A DNA stretch of 64,000 nucleotides from positions 1-64,000 of the forward strand of contig NZ_WARX01000020.1 of assembly GCF_009720385.1 (NCBI RefSeq). The letters are read 5' to 3'. How positions within the stretch are numbered: position 1 is the first letter of the stretch; each line of letters opens with the position of its first letter. The position numbers and the translations under genes were made by a program. Below, piece after piece: positions 57,455 through 64,000 of this stretch. The notes beneath the pieces were generated by a model. The model did not search any database and was not told where the DNA came from. It worked only from the letters and a program-made list of their open reading frames with translations. The stretch is from Catellatospora vulcania (lineage in GTDB: Bacteria > Actinomycetota > Actinomycetes > Mycobacteriales > Micromonosporaceae).

Positions 57455-58900
57455 ATGACTGAAGAGAAGAAGGGCACCGAGTCGCACGACCCTGCGTACC
57501 CGGAGAAGTTCCTGCAGTTCATGCGCACCGGATGGAGCGACACCGAGCTCCCGGTGACCCTGCGGGCGGAGGCCCCGAACCACGCCAAGCGCCGCTCGGC
57601 GCTGTCGGCCGCGTTCCCCGGCGAGACGCTGGTGATCCCGTCCGGGCACGAGATGGTGCGGGCCAACGACACCGACTTCCCGTACCGCCCGGGCAGCGAT
57701 TTCGTCTACCTGACCGGCGAGCACGACCCGGAGAGCGTCCTGGTCATGCGGCCCAACGGCTCAGGGCACGACGCGGTGCTGTACGTGCGCCCGCGCTCCC
57801 CGCGCGACACCGACGAGTTCTTCAAGGACCGCCGCTACGGCGAGCTGTGGATCGGCCGCCGCCACACCCTGCGCGAGAAGTCCGCCGAGCTGGGCGTCGA
57901 GACCGCGCACCTGGACACGCTGGCCGAGGTGCTGAACGACCTCGCGCCGGGCCGCACCCGGGTGCTGCGCAACCTCGACCCGCACGTCGACAGCCTGGTC
58001 CGGGCGGCCGCCCCCGAGCGCGACCGCGAGCTGGCGTACACCATCTCCGAGATGAAGCTGGTCAAGGACGAGTGGGAGATCGCGCAGCTGCAGGACGCGA
58101 TCGACGCGACGGTACGCGGCTTCGAGGACGTGGCCCGGATCATCCCGGCCGACCGCGCGATCTCCGAGCGCCTCATCGACGGCGTGTTCGGCCTGCGTGC
58201 CCGCCATGACGGCAACACCGTCGGGTACAGCTCGATCGTCGGCGCGGGCGGCAACGCCACCGTGCTGCACTGGATCCGCAACGACGGCCGCACCACCCCG
58301 GGCGAGCTGCTGCTGCTGGACATGGGCGTGGAGAACCGCAACCTCTACACCGCCGACGTCACCCGCACCCTGCCGGTCAGCGGCACGTTCACGCCGCTGC
58401 AGCGCCAGGTGTACGACATCGTGCACGCCTCGCAGCAGGCCGGCATGGACTTCATCAAGCCGGGCGTCAAGTTCGCCGACGTGCACACCACCTGCATGCG
58501 CGTGCTCGCCGAGGGCCTGCACGACCTGGGCATCCTCCCGGTCAGCGTCGAGGAGGCCATGTCCAAGGAGTCCACCGTCTACCGCCGGTGGACCCTGCAC
58601 GGCTTCGGCCACATGCTCGGCATCGACGTGCACGACTGCGCGCACGCCCGGCACGAGAAGTACAAGGACGGCGCGCTCGACGAGGGCTACGTGCTCACCG
58701 TCGAGCCCGGCCTGTACTTCCAGCCGGAGGACGAGCTGGTCCCCGCCGAGCTGCGCGGCGTCGGCATCCGCATCGAGGACGACGTCCTGGTCACCAAGGA
58801 CGGCGCCGTCAACCTCTCCGCCGGCCTGCCCCGCACCTCCACCGAGGTCGAGACCTGGTTCGCCACCCAGCGCGAGGCAGGCCCCCGCCTCCCCAGCTGA
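57455..58900 (+). CDS. pepP: Xaa-Pro aminopeptidase (aminopeptidase P)
   Basis: 481 residues from ATG 57455 with GGAGG seven bases before. N-terminal AMP_N domain (LRAEAPNHAKRRSALSAAFPGETLVIPSG...DTDFPYRPGSDFVYLTG); C-terminal pita-bread metallopeptidase with metal ligands in LLDMGVENRNLYTADVTRTLP, HGFGHMLGIDVHD, VLTVEPGLYF and GVGIRIEDDVLV. Removes N-terminal residues before proline using manganese. Divergent from asnB, 72 bp apart. Confidence 0.92.
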   Translation: MTEEKKGTESHDPAYPEKFLQFMRTGWSDTELPVTLRAEAPNHAKRRSALSAAFPGETLVIPSGHEMVRANDTDFPYRPGSDFVYLTGEHDPESVLVMRPNGSGHDAVLYVRPRSPRDTDEFFKDRRYGELWIGRRHTLREKSAELGVETAHLDTLAEVLNDLAPGRTRVLRNLDPHVDSLVRAAAPERDRELAYTISEMKLVKDEWEIAQLQDAIDATVRGFEDVARIIPADRAISERLIDGVFGLRARHDGNTVGYSSIVGAGGNATVLHWIRNDGRTTPGELLLLDMGVENRNLYTADVTRTLPVSGTFTPLQRQVYDIVHASQQAGMDFIKPGVKFADVHTTCMRVLAEGLHDLGILPVSVEEAMSKESTVYRRWTLHGFGHMLGIDVHDCAHARHEKYKDGALDEGYVLTVEPGLYFQPEDELVPAELRGVGIRIEDDVLVTKDGAVNLSAGLPRTSTEVETWFATQREAGPRLPS

Positions 58901-58912
58901 CCCCCCACCTCC

Positions 58913-58979
58913 CCCGTCGATCATGAACTTATGGCACGGCTCGACGGCGTGTCATGGACACAAGTTCATGATCGACGGG
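58913..58979. terminator. 18-bp-arm inverted repeat after pepP
   Basis: Arms 58913-58930 and 58962-58979 pair perfectly; the 31-nt loop includes GTGTCATGGACAC. It begins 12 bp after the pepP stop. On the other side a separate hairpin serves the convergent amylopullulanase. Confidence 0.8.
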
Positions 58980-59026
58980 ATCCGGCGGGGCGCTCCGCGG
59001 CTCTGACCGGTGGGATCGATGTGAAA

Positions 59027-59057
59027 GGGCGGGCGTCCTGTGACAGGACGCCCGCCC
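59027..59057 (-). terminator. Terminator of the amylopullulanase gene
   Basis: Perfect 14-bp stem, GGGCGGGCGTCCTG (59027-59040) with CAGGACGCCCGCCC (59044-59057), TGA loop, followed on the minus strand by TTTC. It lies 16 bp past the stop. Confidence 0.85.
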
Positions 59058-59072
59058 GACCCGTACGGTGCG

Positions 59073-62000
59073 TCAGCGGGTGACGAACACCGCCACGGTA
59101 CGGCCCGGCACCGTGAACGCGCCCGCCGAAGGCGCGTACGCGGACTGCCGCACCAGCGGGTCCACCGAGGCGGCCAGCACCGGGTGCAGGCCGAGCCGCG
59201 CGTTCTTCAGGGACGCGACCGTCTGCGTGGTGCTCGACGTCGTGGCGTTGAAGACCACGACCGCCGTCTTGCCGTCCTTCTTGATCACCATGGTGATCAC
59301 GCCCGGCGTCTCGGCCGCCCCGGACAGCGGGAACGACACCGCCTGCTGCACCTCGGCCTGCGTACGCAGGGAGAACAGCGGGCTCGACGTGCGGACCCGC
59401 AGCAGTTCCGCGAACCGGTCCCCGGCGAGGTTGATCGCCTCGCACGAGGGCACCATGGCCGGATCGGCCAGCAGCGGCTTGGCGTACGCCCACTTGCTCT
59501 CGTTGTCGGCGGCCTGAGGCAGGCCGAGACCGAAGCCGTTGCCTGTCGCGCAGTCCCAGCGGATGGCGTTGAACCAGTCGCCGGAGTTGTACGAGTTGCG
59601 GTCCAGCGACTTGCTGCGCAGCAGGTCCGAGCCCGCGGTGACGAACCCGGTGCCCTGGCTGAGCAGCACCGTCGACAGCGCCAGCACCTGCATGCGGGCC
59701 CGGTCCAGCGCCGGGGTGTCCGCGGGCAGCTTGTACGCCAGCGCGTCGAACAGGATCTCGTTGTCGTGCGCGTCGACGTACGTGACCGCCTCCGCCGGGG
59801 CCTTGGTGTACCCGGCCGGGGAGCCGTTGTAGTCCACCTCCGCGCCGCTGACCTGGTTGCCCGCCGAGTCCGTGAAGGTGAACCCGGCCAGGTTGCCGGT
59901 CAGGCCGACCTTGATCTGGTCCTGCTGGTGCAGCAGCCGGGCCTTCTGCTCGGCGGCCGTGCCGTTGGCGGCGTCCCCGTTCGGGTCGGTGAACAGCCCG
60001 GACGCGAAGCCCTGGAGACGCGGGTTGTCGTCGAACGGCCCGCCGCCGCGTACGGCGTCACGCAGCCGGTCGTTGAACGTGGCGATGCCGGTGCCGGCCA
60101 TGTTGGCCTGCGTGGCCTGCTCGAACCGGGCGTCGTTCGCGACCTCGCCGAAGTTCCAGCCCTCGCCGTAGAGCAGGATCGCCTTGCCGTCGACCCCGTC
60201 CTCGGCCAGGGTCAGCTTGTCCAGCGCCGCCCGCACGTCGAGCAGGTTCTGCTTCGGGTGGTGGCCCATCAGGTCGAACCGGAACCCGTCCACCCGGTAC
60301 GTCTTCGCCCAGGTGACCAGCGAGTCGACCACCAGCTTGCCCATCATCGCGTTTTCGGGCGCGGTGTTGGCGCAGCAGGTGGAGTTGGCCACCGTGCCGT
60401 CCTCGAGCAGCCGCTGGTAGTAGCCGGGCACGATCCGGTCCAGCACCGACTTCGGGTCGTCCCCGGCGGCCGAGGTGTGGTTGTAGACCACGTCCAGCAC
60501 CACCCGCAGCCCGGCCCGGTGGATGCCGTCCACCATGGACTGGAACTCGACGTTGCGGGCCCTGCCCTCGGGGTCGGTGGCGTAACCACCCTCGGGCACC
60601 GTGTAGTGCAGCGGGTCGTAGCCCCAGTTGTAGCCGTCGGTGGCGGCGACCCCGGCCACGCACTCCTGCTGCTGGGACGAGTCCCGGGGCAGCGACGGCA
60701 GGTCGCAGGCGGGCTGCTGCTGGTCGGTCCGCTGCTCGGGGATCGTCGCGAAGTCGAACACCGGCAGCAGGTGCAGGTGCGAGACCCCGGCGTCGGCCAG
60801 CGACTTCAGGTGCCGCATGCCCGCGGTCTGCGGGTCGGTGAAGGCGGCGTACGTACCCCGCCTGTCCTGCGGCACCGTCGTGTCCGCGACGGAGAAGTCG
60901 CGCACGGACAGCTCCTGGATCTGCGCCCGGCCCGTGTAGGACGGGGCCTTCACGGCCGCGCCGGGCAGTTTGGCCAGGTCGACGAGCTGGCTGTGGGTCG
61001 AGTTCGCCGACAGCGCGACCGCGTACGGGTCGGTCACCGACGCGGTGACGACCTGCCCCTTGGCGGGCTGCCACACGCTGACCTGGAACCGGTAGTACTT
61101 ACCGGTCCAGTCGCCGGACCCGGTGACCTTCCAGACGCCGGTGGCGTCGTCGCGGAGCATGGAAACGGTCTGCGGCGTCGCCGACGGGCTGTCGAACAGC
61201 TGCAGCTTGACGTCCTTCGCGGTCGGGGCCCACAGCGCCAGGCTCGGCCTGCCCTTGGCGAACACGGGGCCGAGCACCGACTTGGCTGCGGCCGAGTACA
61301 CGTCGTCGAGCACGCCCGGGATCTGCACCCCGGTCGCCGACAGCAGCTTGCCCTCGTGGTCGCTCTCGGTGACCACGAGCTGCCCGCGCAGCGCGTTCTT
61401 GATGCTCGCCAGGGAGGCGTTCACGTCGAACGCGCCGTACGCCCACAGATGCGGGAACTTCTGGCGCTGCGCCTCGGACAGGCCGCCCGACGCGTTGAGC
61501 CGGATCTTCGTGAAGTCGCCGGCCAGCGCGCCGTCCACCACGGACAGTCCGCCGTTCGGGGCCACGACCAGGTCGTACACCTTGCCGTCGGGGTCCTTCT
61601 TGTTCCAGGCGATGGTCCCGCGGTCCAGCCACTGCGCGGACGACCTGGTCAGGTCGATGTCCAGCGCCGCGCCCTTGACCGACGGCCGCAGGTAGGCCTG
61701 CTGACCGGACAGGATCCAGGCCTCGTTGCCGAACGTCGCGAAGTTCAGCCGCTGGTCGGTCGGCAGGTCCTTCTCGTCGCCCTTGTGGATGATGTAGTTC
61801 ACCCCGGTCGCGCCGTCGACCAGCGGGATCCGCCAGTACGCGCCGAAGGAGTCCGTGCCGGTAGGCAGCATCGGGCTGCCCCACTCGACCGGGTTGGCGT
61901 TACCGTCCCACAGGTGCAGGCCCCAGCCGTCGTAGTTCCCGTCGGCCCTGCGCAGATGCAGCACCGCGGTGTGCTCGGCGGCCGCCCGGCTCGGGTGCAC

Positions 62001-64000
62001 GGTCCCGTCCCCGGACGCGATCCACGCCTCGCCCAGGCCCATGTCCATGGCGAGGTCGGCGTTCGGGTCCTTCTCATCGCCGCGGTGCACGATGAAGTTG
62101 ACCGGCTTGGCAGCATCACCGACGGGCACACTCCAGTGTGCGCCGAAAGCGTCCGTGCCGTCCGGCTGGCGTGGGGCGGACCAATCGGTGCCCGCTCCGG
62201 CGGCCAGGCCGTCGCCCCACAGGTGCAGGCCCCAGCCTGCGTAGTTCCCGTCGGTGCGGCGGTAGTGCATGTCGACCTTGCCGGTCGCCGCGGCACGGGA
62301 GGTGTAGACCGCCGCGTCGCCGGACTTCAGCCAGATCTCGCCGACCCGGCTCGGGTCCACGCTGCGATCGGCGTCGACGTCCTTGTTCCCGGAGCCGTCG
62401 ACCACCAGGAAGCCGACATTGGTCGCGCCCGGCTTGACCTTCACCCAGGCGAACCGGCCGTAGGAGTCCTGTCCGGCGAACGGCTGGCCCTGCGGCCACG
62501 GGTGCTGCATCGAGCCGTCGATGTCGCCCCAGGTGTAGAGGCCCCACGGATCGTAGGCGCCGTCGCCGCGCTGGTAGTGCACCAGCACGTACTCGCGCTG
62601 CGCGGCCTGGGCCGGCGAGGCCACCGTGATGGCGCTGGTCGTCGACGCGGTGCGGCCCGCGCCGTCGCGTGCGACGGCCTTGTAGGCGACGGTCGTGCCA
62701 CCGGCCAGACCGGTCAGGTCGTGGTACACGGTGTGCTCGCCGACGGCATTCGACGTGCCGAGCAGCTTCCATGGTCCGTCGCCGACCTGCGCCGCGAAGG
62801 TGACCGTGGCCAGGGGGTCACCGGTGACGCGCGCGGTGACGGCGGCCCGGGTGGCCACCTTCGCGCCCGCAGCCGGGGCGGTGATGGCGATCTGCGGGTC
62901 ACCCGCGCTCGGCAGGGCCCGGTCGGCGCGCAGCACGACGCTGGACAGCGCGGGCACCGTGATGGTGGCCTTGCCGTCCGCGCCCGCCGTCGCACCCGTG
63001 CCCGCGGCCGGGTAGAGCTGCCCGAACGCAGCTCCCGCCGTCGCGGTGTCCACGGTGACGGTCTTCGGGCCGGTGCCGCTGTTCGACGCCACCAGGTATT
63101 CCGTGCGCTGCGCCGGGTCGATGCGGGAGAACGCGAACACGCCGTCACCGGCGTACCGGGTCACCTGCACGCCGTCGCGCAGCGCCGGGTGCGCCTGGCG
63201 CAGCGCGCCCAGCTCGGCGATCGCGCGGTACAGCGGGTGCGCGGTGTCGAATTGGTCGGACGCGTGGGTGCGGTCGGTGCCGAGCAGGTCGTCGTCGAGG
63301 TAGTCGGCGACCTGGCTGGCGAACATGTCCTGCCGGGAGTCCTTGTCCCCGCCGTTGCCCGTGAAGCCCTGCTCGTCACCGGAGTAGACGACGGGCTGCC
63401 CGCGGGTCAGGAACATCAGCTCGTGCGCGAGCTTGTCGCGCTGCAGCGCGGACTCGGCGTCGGCCCCGCTGTTCCTGATGAAGGTGCCGATACGGCCCAT
63501 GTCGTGGTTGCCGAGGAAGGTCGGCAGGGTGGACGCGTCGGTGCCGGGCGAGGTGTACATGCCGTCGGCGGCGTACAGGTCGGCCAGGCCCTGGCCGGAG
63601 CCGCCGGTGACGAAGCCCTGCGCGGCGGCCTGGAAGCCGAAGTCCAGCGTGGCCTGCAGGCGGCCCTGGCGCACGTAGCTCGACATGATGCTCGGGTCGG
63701 CCGAGTAGACCTCGCCGAACATGAAGAAGTCGGGCTTGCCGGCCTTGCGGGCGTTGACCGCGATGCCCTGGCTGAACTGCGGCCAGAACTCCATGTTCAC
63801 GTGCTTGGCGGTGTCCAGCCGGAAGCCGTCCACGCCGGTGGAGGAGATCCAGTCCGAGTACACCTTGGTCATGCCGCGGACCACCTCGGGCCGCTCGGTC
63901 CACAGGTCGTCCAGCCCGAAGAAGTCGCCGTAGGTGCTGTTCTCGCCGGAGAAGGTGGAGTCGCCCCGGTTGTGGTACATCGTCGGGTCGTTCAGCCACG
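59073..64000 (-). CDS. Amylopullulanase: alpha-amylase + CBM41 repeats + pullulanase (partial, N-terminus off the window)
   Basis: At least 1,640 residues; the frame stays open through the right edge (WLNDPTMYHNRGD). Order: a GH13 alpha-amylase catalytic part (nucleophile in GVDGFRLDTAKHVN, acid in FMFGEVYSAD, LGNHDMGRI); an Ig-like segment; three CBM41-like repeats about 310 bp apart (YVLVHYQRGDGAYDPWGLYTW near 62.6 kb, MHYRRTDGNYAGWGLHLWG near 62.3 kb, LHLRRADGNYDGWGLHLWDG near 61.95 kb); and a GH13_14 pullulanase with YNWGYDP, VDGFRFDLMGHH, LLYGEGWNFGE and YVDAHDNEIL. It should cut alpha-1,4 and alpha-1,6 bonds of starch or glycogen. A signal peptide is expected outside the window. Confidence 0.92.
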   Translation of the reverse strand, partial: WLNDPTMYHNRGDSTFSGENSTYGDFFGLDDLWTERPEVVRGMTKVYSDWISSTGVDGFRLDTAKHVNMEFWPQFSQGIAVNARKAGKPDFFMFGEVYSADPSIMSSYVRQGRLQATLDFGFQAAAQGFVTGGSGQGLADLYAADGMYTSPGTDASTLPTFLGNHDMGRIGTFIRNSGADAESALQRDKLAHELMFLTRGQPVVYSGDEQGFTGNGGDKDSRQDMFASQVADYLDDDLLGTDRTHASDQFDTAHPLYRAIAELGALRQAHPALRDGVQVTRYAGDGVFAFSRIDPAQRTEYLVASNSGTGPKTVTVDTATAGAAFGQLYPAAGTGATAGADGKATITVPALSSVVLRADRALPSAGDPQIAITAPAAGAKVATRAAVTARVTGDPLATVTFAAQVGDGPWKLLGTSNAVGEHTVYHDLTGLAGGTTVAYKAVARDGAGRTASTTSAITVASPAQAAQREYVLVHYQRGDGAYDPWGLYTWGDIDGSMQHPWPQGQPFAGQDSYGRFAWVKVKPGATNVGFLVVDGSGNKDVDADRSVDPSRVGEIWLKSGDAAVYTSRAAATGKVDMHYRRTDGNYAGWGLHLWGDGLAAGAGTDWSAPRQPDGTDAFGAHWSVPVGDAAKPVNFIVHRGDEKDPNADLAMDMGLGEAWIASGDGTVHPSRAAAEHTAVLHLRRADGNYDGWGLHLWDGNANPVEWGSPMLPTGTDSFGAYWRIPLVDGATGVNYIIHKGDEKDLPTDQRLNFATFGNEAWILSGQQAYLRPSVKGAALDIDLTRSSAQWLDRGTIAWNKKDPDGKVYDLVVAPNGGLSVVDGALAGDFTKIRLNASGGLSEAQRQKFPHLWAYGAFDVNASLASIKNALRGQLVVTESDHEGKLLSATGVQIPGVLDDVYSAAAKSVLGPVFAKGRPSLALWAPTAKDVKLQLFDSPSATPQTVSMLRDDATGVWKVTGSGDWTGKYYRFQVSVWQPAKGQVVTASVTDPYAVALSANSTHSQLVDLAKLPGAAVKAPSYTGRAQIQELSVRDFSVADTTVPQDRRGTYAAFTDPQTAGMRHLKSLADAGVSHLHLLPVFDFATIPEQRTDQQQPACDLPSLPRDSSQQQECVAGVAATDGYNWGYDPLHYTVPEGGYATDPEGRARNVEFQSMVDGIHRAGLRVVLDVVYNHTSAAGDDPKSVLDRIVPGYYQRLLEDGTVANSTCCANTAPENAMMGKLVVDSLVTWAKTYRVDGFRFDLMGHHPKQNLLDVRAALDKLTLAEDGVDGKAILLYGEGWNFGEVANDARFEQATQANMAGTGIATFNDRLRDAVRGGGPFDDNPRLQGFASGLFTDPNGDAANGTAAEQKARLLHQQDQIKVGLTGNLAGFTFTDSAGNQVSGAEVDYNGSPAGYTKAPAEAVTYVDAHDNEILFDALAYKLPADTPALDRARMQVLALSTVLLSQGTGFVTAGSDLLRSKSLDRNSYNSGDWFNAIRWDCATGNGFGLGLPQAADNESKWAYAKPLLADPAMVPSCEAINLAGDRFAELLRVRTSSPLFSLRTQAEVQQAVSFPLSGAAETPGVITMVIKKDGKTAVVVFNATTSSTTQTVASLKNARLGLHPVLAASVDPLVRQSAYAPSAGAFTVPGRTVAVFVTR

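Overview
The window is very GC-rich, densely packed actinobacterial chromosome. GTG starts, 4-bp stop/start overlaps, a fabG-inhA-hemH block and paired NgcE/F/G sugar transporters without their own ATPase all point to Actinobacteria. Long intergenic palindromes resembling those I associate with Micromonosporaceae make that family my best guess, but this is inference. No rRNA, tRNA, CRISPR array, transposase or prophage is visible. The genes run off both edges: a histidine kinase at the left and an amylopullulanase at the right.

1-8.4 kb: a truncated conservon-type sensor kinase whose tail carries a 27-bp tandem repeat; a fused TrpE-TrpG anthranilate synthase behind a classical Trp-Trp leader-peptide attenuator; a two-gene unit of a small type VII-like protein and an RTX-repeat, M91-like metalloprotease; a YdjM-like membrane hydrolase with a palindromic promoter element; and an actinobacterial PolA-like polymerase. 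8.4-15 kb: a methyltransferase, then an N-acetylglucosamine locus (ngcE-ngcF-ngcG, an RpiR/MurR regulator, and a divergent GlcNAc kinase). 15-22 kb: a small zinc-ribbon protein, an Eis-like acetyltransferase, an ATP-dependent DNA ligase, a PspC protein and a second complete ngcEFG set. Both GlcNAc control regions share a 16-bp palindromic motif, which suggests one RpiR regulon.

22-31 kb: methylmalonate-semialdehyde dehydrogenase, a class III aminotransferase and a PucR regulator (probably beta-alanine/beta-aminoisobutyrate catabolism); an RNA methyltransferase; polyprenol-phosphate mannose synthase; and a coupled NfeD/SPFH membrane pair. 31-39 kb: a serine hydrolase, then four mutually overlapping genes forming a MoxR AAA+ / small bpX-type / degenerate vWA-propeller / membrane-anchored propeller system. 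This is the strongest candidate in the window for a poorly described NTP-dependent, possibly conflict-related, complex.

39-48 kb: DUF3097 and a conserved hypothetical gene, a HAD hydrolase overlapping ferrochelatase, then inhA and fabG. Divergent from fabG lies a structured RNA leader with a Shine-Dalgarno-sequestering hairpin and two micro-ORFs (18 and 27 codons), which I cannot assign to a known class. A canonical MoxR-DUF58-vWA operon follows. 48-64 kb: a small C-rich-loop RNA resembling 6C RNA; two PH-domain membrane proteins; an AAA/DUF234 ATPase with an AT-rich palindromic, apparently leaderless promoter; a SPOR peptide; a kinase-like hypothetical protein; a thioesterase/metallo-beta-lactamase pair; AhpD-like genes; asparagine synthase; aminopeptidase P; and a secreted-type amylopullulanase with three CBM41-like repeats.

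A recurrent theme is gene ends marked by long, nearly perfect inverted repeats (arms 10-27 bp), several of which share TGTCAT-type loop sequence. Starts were moved to the best ribosome-binding site, overlap or catalytic residue where the longest reading frame was implausible.
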